Shown here one piece after another: positions 51,547-60,529 of a stretch of DNA of 64,000 nt. Source of the DNA: CAINDZ01 sp964399195 (GTDB lineage Bacteria; Krumholzibacteriota; Krumholzibacteriia; LZORAL124-64-63); contig CAYNPY010000007.1 in the NCBI GenBank assembly GCA_964399195.1, positions 1 to 64,000 of the forward strand, given 5' to 3'. The notes beneath the pieces were generated by a model. That model had not been told where the DNA came from. It saw only the letters and a program-made list of their open reading frames with translations, and did no database searches. The position numbers and the translations under genes are program-made. Position 1 is the stretch's first letter. Each line of letters begins with the position of its first letter.

Positions 51547-52799
51547 TCGCGGCGACCTGCGCCTCCTGCGCCTCCTGCGCCCAGCTCGACCCCCGCCAGT
51601 TCCGGAAACGGCGCCAGCGCGCGGGCGAACACGCCGAGTGACCAGGCGATGGCCATCCCGAAGTTCGTGATGGGCACGCCGGCCTCGCGGGCGTGGAGGA
51701 TGCGCGAGAGCATCTCGCGGCGATTCCACATGCAGGCGCCGCAGTGGACGACCAGCTTGAACGCGGCCAGGTCGGCGGGCCAGTCGCGACCCTGGGAGTT
51801 GGTGATGGCCAACTCGCCGCCCACGTGTGCGTTCAACCAGCGGGGCAGCTTCTCGCGCGCGATGTCGTCGGTGATCGGGTGGTGCGCGCAGGCGTCGATG
51901 ATGAGCACGCGGTCGCCCGGGCGCAGCGTGTCGATGGCCGCCGCGCCGCGGGCCAGTTCGGCCAGGTCGCCCTTCCAGCGGCTCATCAGGACCGAGAAGC
52001 CGGTCAGCGGCACGTCGGGCGGCACGATGGCGGCCACCTGGGCGAACGCCTGCGAGTCGGTGACCACCAGCGCCGGCGGGCGGCGCAGGGTGGCCAGCGC
52101 GCCCGGCAGCGCGTTCTCCTTGACGACGACGCACCAGCACTCGTTGTCCAGCAGGTCGCGGATCACCTGCACCTGCGGCAGGATGAGGCGGCCCTTGGGC
52201 GCCTCCTGGTCGATGGGGATCACCAGCACCACCGGCTCGCCGGCCGGGACCAGCCCGCCCAGGATGGACGGCGGGTTGATCCAGTCGTCGGGCGCGGCGT
52301 CGATCAAAGCCCCGCGGAGCGCGGCGATGCCGTCACCGCTGGCGGCGGCGGTGGCAACACAGGTGACGCCGCGCCGCGCCAACGCGTCAGCCACCGCCGC
52401 GGGCGGGGCGCCGCACAGGTCCGCCTTGTTCCAGACCACGATGACGGGCGCCTGGCGGCGGGCGAACTCGTCGAGCAGTTCGTTCTCAAAGGAGCCCCAC
52501 GCGTCGCCTGCGGCGACGACTAACGCCAGATCCGTGCGGTCCAGGATGCGGCGCGTCTTCTCGACGCGCCGGCTGCCCAGGTCGCCCTCGTCGTCGACGC
52601 CGGCCGTGTCGATGAACACCACCGGGCCCAGCGGCAGCATCTCCATCGGCTTCTCGACGGGATCGGTGGTGGTGCCGGCCACCTCCGACACGATGGCCAC
52701 CTGCTGGCGCGTCAGCGCGTTCAGCAGCGACGACTTGCCGACGTTGCGGCGGCCGAAGATGCCGATGTGCAGCCGCAGGCCCCTGGGGGTTGCTTTCAC
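51543..52799 (-). CDS. hydF: [FeFe]-hydrogenase maturation GTPase HydF
   Basis: A 418-residue scaffold protein. The N-terminal GTPase has G-R-R-N-V-G-K-S-S (16-24), D-T-A-G (64-67) and N-K-A-D. After a dimerisation region the C-terminal domain has Cys304-x-His306 and Cys353-x-x-Cys356 (C-A-H-H; H-C-G-A-C), the [4Fe-4S] site that carries the [2Fe] precursor before delivery to HydA. It follows the HydE-HydG fusion by 21 bp and is last in the operon. Confidence 0.95.
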   Translation of the reverse strand: MKATPRGLRLHIGIFGRRNVGKSSLLNALTRQQVAIVSEVAGTTTDPVEKPMEMLPLGPVVFIDTAGVDDEGDLGSRRVEKTRRILDRTDLALVVAAGDAWGSFENELLDEFARRQAPVIVVWNKADLCGAPPAAVADALARRGVTCVATAAASGDGIAALRGALIDAAPDDWINPPSILGGLVPAGEPVVLVIPIDQEAPKGRLILPQVQVIRDLLDNECWCVVVKENALPGALATLRRPPALVVTDSQAFAQVAAIVPPDVPLTGFSVLMSRWKGDLAELARGAAAIDTLRPGDRVLIIDACAHHPITDDIAREKLPRWLNAHVGGELAITNSQGRDWPADLAAFKLVVHCGACMWNRREMLSRILHAREAGVPITNFGMAIAWSLGVFARALAPFPELAGVELGAGGAGGAGRRD

Positions 52800-52820
52800 G
52801 ACAGGCCTCCGCGCGTCGCG

Positions 52821-55220
52821 TCAGTAGTACAGATCACGTTCGCCGTCCTCCCGGATTCGGCGCAGCCGCTCCGTCAGTTCTGCGGGGAGCGCCGCCGCCT
52901 GCTGCGCGACCAGAGCCTCGCCCGCCGCGCGCGTGTCCGCGCTGGCGTAATCGCACAGGTACTCCTGCAGCGTCGTCAGCGCGTTGGGCGTGCAGAAGCG
53001 CTTGATGAAGCCGGGCACGGCGAATTCCATGAAGTGCTCGCCGGTGCGGCCCTGGCGGTAGCAGGCGGTGCAGAAGCTGGGCAGGTAGCCGTCGCGCACC
53101 AACTCGCCCATGACTTCGTCGAGGGTGCGCGCGTCGCCCAGGGCGAACTGGCCGCGCTCCAGGCAGGGCTGCGCCAGGGCGGGCTCGTCGTAGGCGCCCA
53201 GCTCCAGGCGGGTGCCGGCGTCGATCTGCGAGACGCCCAGCGCCAGGGCGGCGCGCCTGAGCGCCGCATCCTCGCGCGCCGTCAGGATCAGCCCCGTGTA
53301 AGGCACCGCCAGGCGCAGCACCGCCACCAGGTACAGGAAGTCCTCGTCGCCGACCAGCGGCAGGCCCTCCAGCCTCACGCCGGAGGCGGGCCGCAGGCGC
53401 GGGAAGCTGATCGTGTGCGGGCCCACGCCGAAACGCTCCTGCAGGTGCAGCGCGTGGCGCACCAGGCCCAGCGCCTCGAAGCGCCAGTCGTGCAGGCCGA
53501 ACAGGGCGCCCAGGCCGACGTCGTCGCAGCCGGCCAGCATGGCGCGGTCCAGGGCCGACAGCCGCCAGCGGTAGTCGCCCTTGCGCGTGCCGCGCGGGTG
53601 CACCCGCGCGTAGGCCCCGTGGTGGTACGTCTCCTGGAACACCTGATACGTGCCGATGCCGGCTTCGCGTACGACGCGGAAGCCGTCGATGTCGAACGGA
53701 GCCGCGTTGATGTTCACGCGGCGGATCTCGCCGCGGCCCTCGCGCACGGCATAGACCTCGCGCACGCTGTCGGCGATGAAGGCGGGGTCGTAGCCCGGGT
53801 GCTCGCCGAAGACCAGAATCAGGCGCTTGTGGCCTTCGCGCTCCAGGGCGGCGACCTGGCGGCGCAGCTGATCGCGGTCCAGCGTGGCGCGCACGGCGTC
53901 CGGGTTGCTGCGCCGGAAGCCGCAGTAGGCGCAGTCGTTCACGCACTCGTTGCCCACGTACAGCGGCGCGAACAGCACGATGCGGTTGCCGTAGACGGTC
54001 TCCTTCAGCTGCCGGGCGGCGGCCATGACCTCCGCGCGGAGCGCGGGATCCCGCGCGCGCAGCAGCGCCGCGGCCTGCTCGACCGAGAGGGCCTCTTTGG
54101 CCAGGCTGCGCGCGATCACGTCGCGCACTTCAGCCGCGTCGGGCGCCGTCGCTCCAAGAAGGGCTTCCAGCCGGGTGTCGTCGATGAAATCCACCTGCGC
54201 ATCCCCGCGCCCCGTGCCCACCGACCGGCCCAGCGACGTGATCCGCCGCTCCAGGCACGCCGCGCACGCCTCGGCCGTCTCGTTCACGCACGCCTTGCCG
54301 GGGTAGATCTCGTACAGCTCGCGGTAGCGAGGCGGCGTCAGGTTCGGCATCACCACGTTGGCGCCGCGCCGCAGGCCCAGCTCGCGCCCCTGGGCGCGGT
54401 CCAAAGTGGCCAGCGCCGTGGTGCTGGGGATATTGGCCCCGGGACACAGAAGCCGCGCCAGCGCCACGGCCTTCAGCGTGGTCAACTCGTCGGCGGGAAC
54501 CTGGTCCGCGCCGGCGACGGCCGGCGCGAGTCCCAGCGGGGTGTCGGGATGCGCGATCCACGGCCCGATCCCGATCATGTCCAGGTCCAGCTCGCGCATC
54601 AGCAGCAGGTCGTCGGCCAGGTCGTCCCAGGTCTGGCCGGGGATGCCCACCATGACGCCGCTGCCGGTCTCGTAGCCCAGTTCGCGCAGGCGGCGCAGAC
54701 GCGCGACGCGATCCACCGCGGCGCGCCCGGGCCGCGCGGGATGGATCCGCTCATACAGCTCCCGGTTCGAGGTCTCGAACCGCAGCAGATACCTGTCCGC
54801 GCCGGCGGCGCGCCACAGCAGGAGCTCCTCGTCCTCGCGCTCGCCCAGGCTCAGGGTGACGGCCAGCCCGGTCTCCGCCTTGATCCCCCTCACCATCTTC
54901 TCGACCAAGGCCGCCGTCAGCCCGGGATCCTCCCCCGCCTGCAGCACCACGGTGCCGTAGCCCAGGCGCGCGGCCTCGCGCGCGCAGTCCAGGACCTCGT
55001 CGACGGACATCCGGTAGCGGGGCAGCGAGTCGCGCGCCGCGCGCAGCCCGCAGTAGGCGCAGGAGCGCACGCAGTGGCTGGACACCTCGACCAGGCCGCG
55101 CAGGTGGACGGCATCGCCCACGGCGCGGCGACGCGCGGCGTCGGCCAGGGCCCACAGCTCCTCCAGGCGCGCCTCGTCCCGCTCGCGCAGCCAGCCCAGG
55201 ATGCCGCCGCGGTCGATCAT
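52821..55220 (-). CDS. hydEG: HydE-HydG fusion, two radical-SAM H-cluster maturases in one protein
   Basis: A continuous 799-residue frame. Residues 1-~340 are HydE: radical-SAM Cys50/54/57 (C-V-R-S-C-A-Y-C) and the accessory C-x7-C-x2-C motif near 310-325. Residues ~343-799 are HydG, the tyrosine lyase making CO and CN-: radical-SAM Cys426/430/433 (C-V-N-D-C-A-Y-C) and the C-terminal C-x2-C-x22-C at 717/720/743. Only a few residues separate the two. Known maturases are separate or HydE-HydF fused. A GTG at 54192-54194 could start free HydG, but no stop ends HydE first. Its ATG overlaps the kinase stop (ATGA). Confidence 0.93.
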   Translation of the reverse strand: MIDRGGILGWLRERDEARLEELWALADAARRRAVGDAVHLRGLVEVSSHCVRSCAYCGLRAARDSLPRYRMSVDEVLDCAREAARLGYGTVVLQAGEDPGLTAALVEKMVRGIKAETGLAVTLSLGEREDEELLLWRAAGADRYLLRFETSNRELYERIHPARPGRAAVDRVARLRRLRELGYETGSGVMVGIPGQTWDDLADDLLLMRELDLDMIGIGPWIAHPDTPLGLAPAVAGADQVPADELTTLKAVALARLLCPGANIPSTTALATLDRAQGRELGLRRGANVVMPNLTPPRYRELYEIYPGKACVNETAEACAACLERRITSLGRSVGTGRGDAQVDFIDDTRLEALLGATAPDAAEVRDVIARSLAKEALSVEQAAALLRARDPALRAEVMAAARQLKETVYGNRIVLFAPLYVGNECVNDCAYCGFRRSNPDAVRATLDRDQLRRQVAALEREGHKRLILVFGEHPGYDPAFIADSVREVYAVREGRGEIRRVNINAAPFDIDGFRVVREAGIGTYQVFQETYHHGAYARVHPRGTRKGDYRWRLSALDRAMLAGCDDVGLGALFGLHDWRFEALGLVRHALHLQERFGVGPHTISFPRLRPASGVRLEGLPLVGDEDFLYLVAVLRLAVPYTGLILTAREDAALRRAALALGVSQIDAGTRLELGAYDEPALAQPCLERGQFALGDARTLDEVMGELVRDGYLPSFCTACYRQGRTGEHFMEFAVPGFIKRFCTPNALTTLQEYLCDYASADTRAAGEALVAQQAAALPAELTERLRRIREDGERDLYY

Positions 55221-56383
55221 GCCGGCGCCAGCGTGCTTTCGAGAAGAGCCGCGGTCGGCTCGCACTGCAGCTCGACCGTGAACGTCGAGCCCACGCCCGG
55301 TTCGCTCGCCACCGTCACGTCGCCGCCGTACAGGCGGGCCAGCTTGCGCAGGATCGACAGACCCAGACCGCTGCCGGCGATGTCGCGCGTCTGCTCGTTG
55401 CGGATGCGCACGAACTCGCCGAACAGGCGCGCCTGGTCCGCCGGCGACAGCCCGATGCCGGTGTCCGCGACCACGACCCGCGCGCGGCCGCCCGCGCAGG
55501 AAAGCCGCACGTCCACGCGCCCGCCGTCTCGGTTGTACTTCACGGCGTTGGTCACGAGGTTGTTCAGGACGATGTCCATCTCGCCGCGGTCGGCCGTCAC
55601 CGGAACCTCGTCCGGGGCGTCCAGGTTCAAACTGATTCGCCTGCCGGCGGCTTCCGGCGCCACCGAATCGAGCGCGCTCCGCGCGGCTTCGCGCAGGTCC
55701 AGGCGCGCCAGGTCGCGCCGCTTCTGCCCCGACTCCAGGCGCGTCATGTCCAGCAGGTCCATCACCAGCTTGCGCATGCCCTCGATGCGCACCAGGCAGC
55801 GGTCGATGGCCTTCTCCTGCACCGCGGGATCGTCGGCCGGCGGCAGGTCCTTCAGGATCCACAGGTAGCCCTGGATGGCGTTGAGCGGGGCCTTCAGCTC
55901 GTGCACGATCACCGACAGCAGCTGGAAGCGGACCTGGCTCTTCTCGCGGGCCAGGCGGCGGGCCTCGCGCGTGACCAGCAGGTGGCGGGCGGTCTTGTCG
56001 ACCGCCGCGCGCAGTTCGTCGGGCGTGAAGGGCTTGGCCAGGAAGTCCTCGGCGCCGCGCTTGGTGGCCAGCACCGCGTTCTCCAGCGTGGCGTAGGCGG
56101 TCATCATGACCGTCAGGAACTCGGGCGCCGGCTGCCGCTCCGCCAGCACGGCCAGCAGCTCCACGCCGGACATGCCCGGCAGCTGGTGGTCCAGCAGCAC
56201 GATGTCCGGCGGCGAGGCGTCGATGATCGCCAGCCCGTCCTCGGCGCTGCCCGCCTCCAGCACCGCGAAGCGGCAGGCGCCTTCCACCTCCGGCAGCGTG
56301 ACCTCGTGCCGCTCCAGGGCGCGGCGCACGGCCGCCCGCATGGTCAGCTCGTCCTCGATGACGAGCACCTTCAGGGTGTTCAT
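55217..56383 (-). CDS. receiver-histidine kinase hybrid
   Basis: A 388-residue protein. The N-terminal receiver domain has Asp65 (V-L-L-D-H-Q-L-P-G) and A-K-P-F; the HisKA helix has His161 (I-V-H-E-L-K-A-P-L-N), and the HATPase domain has N-A-V-K-Y-N, D-T-G-I-G and G-S-G-L-G-L-S. It could receive phosphate from the sensory kinase two genes upstream and act on a further partner. Coupled to the receiver protein (ATGA) and to hydEG (ATGA). Confidence 0.88.
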   Translation of the reverse strand: MNTLKVLVIEDELTMRAAVRRALERHEVTLPEVEGACRFAVLEAGSAEDGLAIIDASPPDIVLLDHQLPGMSGVELLAVLAERQPAPEFLTVMMTAYATLENAVLATKRGAEDFLAKPFTPDELRAAVDKTARHLLVTREARRLAREKSQVRFQLLSVIVHELKAPLNAIQGYLWILKDLPPADDPAVQEKAIDRCLVRIEGMRKLVMDLLDMTRLESGQKRRDLARLDLREAARSALDSVAPEAAGRRISLNLDAPDEVPVTADRGEMDIVLNNLVTNAVKYNRDGGRVDVRLSCAGGRARVVVADTGIGLSPADQARLFGEFVRIRNEQTRDIAGSGLGLSILRKLARLYGGDVTVASEPGVGSTFTVELQCEPTAALLESTLAPA

Positions 56384-56784
56384 GGACGCTCCTGCGGCAG
56401 CAGCCGCGCCAGCTCGCGCTTGAGCTGCTCGAAGCGCACCGGTTTGGCCAGCACCGCGTCGGCCTTGATCCAGGCCCGCTCGGCCGCCGTGTCGGTCGTG
56501 AAATCGTGGCCCGTCTCGTGCGCCACCCCGGTCACCATGATCACGGGCAGGTCCGGGAAGCGCTTCTTGAGGCGGTAGCCGAGCACGAAGCCGCCGTCTT
56601 CGTGCTCCATCATCAGGTCGACGACGGCCAGGTCCGGCCGGGTCTCCGCCAGCACCTTCTCGGCCGCCGTCTCGCCGGCCGCCGTCACGACGGCGTAGCC
56701 TGCCGCCTCCAGCTGCAGGCGCAGCTGCTCGCGGAAGTCCTCGTCGTCGTCGACGACCAGCACCAGGGGACGTTCGCTGTTCAT
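56380..56784 (-). CDS. stand-alone response regulator receiver protein
   Basis: A 134-residue CheY-like receiver: acidic V-V-D-D-D-E-D near the start, Asp56 (A-V-V-D-L-M-M-E), V-T-G, and Lys (A-K-P-V). It has no output domain, so it probably passes phosphate within a relay. It starts inside the stop codon of the sensory hydrogenase-kinase (ATGA). Confidence 0.9.
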   Translation of the reverse strand: MNSERPLVLVVDDDEDFREQLRLQLEAAGYAVVTAAGETAAEKVLAETRPDLAVVDLMMEHEDGGFVLGYRLKKRFPDLPVIMVTGVAHETGHDFTTDTAAERAWIKADAVLAKPVRFEQLKRELARLLPQERP

Positions 56785-58802
56785 GGCGTCCTTTCGCCGT
56801 TGGTCGGCCGCCGCGCCGGCAGCGCCACCGTGAAGGTGGTGCCGGTGGGCCCGGCCGTCGGGTCCGCGTTCGACACCACGCGGATGTCGCCGCGGTGCAT
56901 CTTGACGATGCCGTAGCTCACGGCCAGCCCCAGGCCCGTGCCCTGGCCGGCCTTCTTGGTGGTGAAGAAGGGGGTGAAGATGCGGCTGCGGTTCTCCGGC
57001 GCGATGCCGATGCCCGTGTCCGTGACGACGAACCGCACCTCGTCGCCGGTGCCCTCGGTGCGGACCAGGAGCCTGCCGCCGTCCGGCATGGCCGCCACGG
57101 CGTTGCTCAGCAGGTTGATCAGGACCTGCACCATCTGCTCGGCGTCCAGCTCGGCCGCGGCCTGGCCCGTGTGCTGCACGGCCAGCTCCACGCCGGCGGG
57201 CAGCGTCACCGCGCGCAGCGCCCGGTCGACCACCTCGCGCGCGTCGACGACCGCGTGCACGACCTTGTTCTGCCGCGCGAAGTTCAGCAGGCCGGCGACG
57301 ATGCGCTTCGCGCGGTCGGTCTGCTCGACGATCGTCGCCAGCTCGGGCCGCAGCGGCGACTCCGCGTCCGCCTCCTCCAGCAGCATGTGCGAGTACATCA
57401 GGACCACGCCCAGCGGGTTGTTGACCTCGTGGGCGATGCCGGCCGCGAGCTGTCCCATCGAGGCCAGCTTCTCGCTGTGCACCAGCGCCTCCTGGGCGCT
57501 GGCCAGTTGCGCGTGCGAGACGGCCAGCTCGTCCACGGCGCGGCGCAGCTCTTCGATGGTGTAGGGCAGGCACATCTCGTTCTCGGCCAGGCCTTCATGG
57601 ATCGCCAGCGCGTGCTCCCGGCAGGTGGGGTAGCCGCAGGCGCCGCAGTTCAGCTCGTCGCCGGGCTCGCGCTTGCCCATGTGGAACAGGATCTCCCGCA
57701 GCTCTCCGGGCGACGGCGCCACCAGGCGCTGGTCGTCGGCCGCATAGCCGCGGGAGAGGTCCAGGCCGACGGCGGCGTCCCGGTCGCGCGCGGCGGCTTC
57801 CCGGGCGCCCTCGCGCGCCAGGGCGCGCTGCACGTGCTGGGAGATGCGCTGGCGCCGGTTCCAGGCGGGCGCCTGCGTGGTCATGCCCGGTCCCATCGCG
57901 CAGCCCGAGCAGCAGAGCACCTCCAGCAGCTGCACTTCCAGGTCCGCGGTCTCGAACTCGCGGATCACCTCCTGGAACTCGCCGTGGCCGCCCGCGGCGA
58001 CGATCCGGCCCTCCACCAGGTCGTCGTCGATGTTCGCGGCCACCAGCATGCCGCGCGAGAGCGGGAACAGGGCGCCGGCGCCGGCCCGCGGCGGATCGAA
58101 GTCCCTGGGCTCGCAGCCCGCCGGCGTCACGCCCGCCTCGGCGAACATGCGGCGCAGTTCGGCGAAGGTGAGCACGCCGTCGATCTCGCCCACCACCTGG
58201 TCGGCGACGGCCTCCTCCTTCTTGGCCAGGCAGGGCCCGATGAACACGATGCGCAGACCGTCGCCGTGCCGCCGGCGCAGCGCCCGCGCGGTGGCGATCA
58301 TCGGCGAGACCACGGGCGCCAGGTGCGAGACCAGGTCGGGGTGGAAGCGCTCGACGTAGCTGGTGACCGCCGGGCAGGTGGTGGCGATCCAGCGGCGATC
58401 GGGGTCGGCGTCCAGCAGCTCGCGGTAACGGGCGGCCACCAGGTCGGCCCCGAAAGCCACCTCGTGCACCGAGGCGAATCCCAGCGCCCGCACCATGCCG
58501 GCCAGCCCGCGCGCGTCCACCTCGGTGAACTCGGCCGGGAAGGCTGGCGCCACGCAGGCCGCCACCGGCGTCGGACCGGCCAAGAGCTCGCGCACGCCGT
58601 CCACGGAGTCCAGCACGCGCTTGGCCCCCTGCGAACAGACGCGGACGCAGTTGCCGCAGCCGATGCAGCGGGCGTCGATCACCTCGGCCTGCCCGCCCGC
58701 GATGCGGATGGCCTTGGCCGGGCACTCGCGCACGCAGGTGTAGCAGACGCGGCAGCGCTCGCGGATGGTCGAGACCAGGGAGAGCTTGTGCTTCTCGCTC
58801 AT
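56781..58802 (-). CDS. sensory [FeFe]-hydrogenase-like histidine kinase
   Basis: A 673-residue protein. Residues 17-57 have two [4Fe-4S] motifs. Residues 75-305 are an [FeFe]-hydrogenase-like core: Cys143 (T-T-C-P-A), Cys191 (G-P-C-L-A-K-K) and Cys297/Cys301 (L-C-C-S-G-C) keep the four H-cluster ligands, but the catalytic proton-transfer Cys is Thr142. An Fe-S domain (Cys386/389/394/411) and a histidine kinase (His458, A-H-E-V-N-N-P-L-G; HATPase to 673) follow. This suggests H2 or redox sensing rather than turnover. Coupled to hydA (ATGA) and to the receiver. Confidence 0.9.
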   Translation of the reverse strand: MSEKHKLSLVSTIRERCRVCYTCVRECPAKAIRIAGGQAEVIDARCIGCGNCVRVCSQGAKRVLDSVDGVRELLAGPTPVAACVAPAFPAEFTEVDARGLAGMVRALGFASVHEVAFGADLVAARYRELLDADPDRRWIATTCPAVTSYVERFHPDLVSHLAPVVSPMIATARALRRRHGDGLRIVFIGPCLAKKEEAVADQVVGEIDGVLTFAELRRMFAEAGVTPAGCEPRDFDPPRAGAGALFPLSRGMLVAANIDDDLVEGRIVAAGGHGEFQEVIREFETADLEVQLLEVLCCSGCAMGPGMTTQAPAWNRRQRISQHVQRALAREGAREAAARDRDAAVGLDLSRGYAADDQRLVAPSPGELREILFHMGKREPGDELNCGACGYPTCREHALAIHEGLAENEMCLPYTIEELRRAVDELAVSHAQLASAQEALVHSEKLASMGQLAAGIAHEVNNPLGVVLMYSHMLLEEADAESPLRPELATIVEQTDRAKRIVAGLLNFARQNKVVHAVVDAREVVDRALRAVTLPAGVELAVQHTGQAAAELDAEQMVQVLINLLSNAVAAMPDGGRLLVRTEGTGDEVRFVVTDTGIGIAPENRSRIFTPFFTTKKAGQGTGLGLAVSYGIVKMHRGDIRVVSNADPTAGPTGTTFTVALPARRPTNGERTP

Positions 58803-60520
58803 CTGACGACCTCGCGCGGCGCGTAGCGCGTGTGCAGATAGTGGTGGCTGGCCTCGCCCAGCGGCGCGCCCAGGAACTCGTCGTAGAGGAGCTTGATCGA
58901 TTCGTTCGCGTGCGCCGTGCGCAGCGCGCCGTCGCGGTCCAGGGCGTACAACGCCTGCTGGCGGGCGCGCAGCGCCTCCGGCGAGGCCGCCCGCACCTGA
59001 CCGCCTCCGTTCAGGCAGCCTCCCGGGCAGGTCATGACCTCGATGAAGTGCAGGTCGCGGCGCCCGGCCCGCACCTGCGCCAGCAGCGCCTTGGCCGGGC
59101 CTAGGCCGCTGACCACCGCGGCCCCCAGCTCCAGGCCGGCCACGTTCAGGCGCACCTCGCGCACGCCGTCGCCGGCGCGCGCGGCCGGCACCTTCAACTC
59201 CCCCGCGTCCTTCCCCGTCAGCAGCCAGTGCGCCGTGCGCAGCGCCGACTCCATCACGCCGCCGCTGCCGGCGAACAGGCGGCCGGCCGTGCTGCGGGCC
59301 CCGAAGGGATCGTCGGCCGGCTCTGGCGACAGGCGTGCCAGGTCCAGCCCGCGCTGGCGCAGCAGTCCCACCAGCTCGCGCGTGGTCAGCACGGCGTCGA
59401 CGTCGGGCACGCCGTCGACATGCAGCTCGGGGCGCGCCGCCTCGAACTTCTTGGCCACGCAGGGCATGATCGAGACGCTGAACACGCGCTCCGGGTCCAA
59501 CCCGGCCGCCGCCGCCCGCGGGCTCTTGAGCAGGGCGCCCAGCATCATCTGCGGGCTCTTGCAGGTGGAGAGGTTGGGGATGAAGTCCGGGTGCGTCTGC
59601 TCGACGTACTTGATCCAGCCCGGCGAGCAGCTGGTGAACATCGGCAGCGGCCCGTCCTGACGCAGGCGCTTGACCAGCTCGGAGGCCTCCTCCATCACGG
59701 TCAGGTCGGCGGCGAAGGCCGTCTCGTAGACGCGCGCGAAGCCGAGGCGGCGCAGGGCCGCGTTCAGCAGGCCGGCCACGTCTGTCCCCGCCTTGAGGCC
59801 GAACTCCTCGCCCAGGGTCAGCGCCACCGCCGGGGCGTGCTGGACGACCGCCGTGCGCGCCGGGTCCGCCAGGGCCGCCAGCACGGTGGGCAGTGAGGGA
59901 TGCTCGCTCAGCGCGCCGGTGGGGCAGACCAGCAGGCACTGTCCGCAGTTGACGCAGCTGGACACGTTCAGGCCCTGGTCCAGCGCGGGACCCACCGTGG
60001 TGCCGCTGCCGCGGCCGATGAAGTCCAGGCAGCCCACGCCCTGCACCTCCTCGCACACGCGCACGCAGCGGCCGCAGAGAATGCACTTGGCGGGGTCGCG
60101 CACGATCGCCGGGCTGCTGACGTCCTTGTGGCGCGGCAGCCTGGCGCCGTGGAAGCGCCGGCCCTGCACGCCCAGTTCGGCCGACAGCTCGCGCAGGTCG
60201 CAATCGGCGTTGCGGCCGCAGTACAGGCAGTCGTCCGGGTGGTTGGCCAGCAGGAGCTCGACGACGACGCGCCGGGCCTCGACCGCGCGCGCCGAGTGCG
60301 TGCGCACCTTCATGCCGTCGGCCACCGGCCAGGCGCAGCTCGGCACCAGCGCGCGCTGCCCCTCCACCTCGACCACGCACAGCCGGCAGGAGCCGGTCGG
60401 CGTCAGGTGCTTGAGGTGGCACAGGGTCGGGATGCCGACGCCGTGCCGCTCGCAGGCCTCCAGGACGGTCTCGCCCTCGCGGGCCTCGACCTCGCGCTCG
60501 TTGATGCTGATCGTCGGCAT
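58799..60520 (-). CDS. hydA: [FeFe]-hydrogenase catalytic subunit HydA/HndD
   Basis: A 573-residue enzyme. Cluster ligands in order: [2Fe-2S] Cys34/45/48/62; His94-Cys98-Cys101-Cys107 [4Fe-4S]; two [4Fe-4S] at 146-156 and 189-199; then the H-cluster core with L1 T-S-C-S-P-G-W (Cys298, Ser299), L2 M-P-C-V-A-K-K (Cys354) and L3 E-V-M-T-C-P-G-G-C (Cys498/502). A small-subunit segment (N-E-S-I-K-L-L-Y) ends it. It makes or oxidises H2 and, with HydB/HydC, couples this to NAD(H) and probably ferredoxin. The ribosome site GAGGAG overlaps the hydB stop. Confidence 0.95.
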   Translation of the reverse strand: MPTISINEREVEAREGETVLEACERHGVGIPTLCHLKHLTPTGSCRLCVVEVEGQRALVPSCAWPVADGMKVRTHSARAVEARRVVVELLLANHPDDCLYCGRNADCDLRELSAELGVQGRRFHGARLPRHKDVSSPAIVRDPAKCILCGRCVRVCEEVQGVGCLDFIGRGSGTTVGPALDQGLNVSSCVNCGQCLLVCPTGALSEHPSLPTVLAALADPARTAVVQHAPAVALTLGEEFGLKAGTDVAGLLNAALRRLGFARVYETAFAADLTVMEEASELVKRLRQDGPLPMFTSCSPGWIKYVEQTHPDFIPNLSTCKSPQMMLGALLKSPRAAAAGLDPERVFSVSIMPCVAKKFEAARPELHVDGVPDVDAVLTTRELVGLLRQRGLDLARLSPEPADDPFGARSTAGRLFAGSGGVMESALRTAHWLLTGKDAGELKVPAARAGDGVREVRLNVAGLELGAAVVSGLGPAKALLAQVRAGRRDLHFIEVMTCPGGCLNGGGQVRAASPEALRARQQALYALDRDGALRTAHANESIKLLYDEFLGAPLGEASHHYLHTRYAPREVVR

Positions 60521-60529
60521 GTCGACTCC

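Noticed and set aside
54186..54205. Separate hydG gene starting at GTG 54194
   Set aside because: A GGGGA sequence precedes it, but HydE has no stop before it, so a fusion is the direct reading; internal initiation remains possible as an addition.
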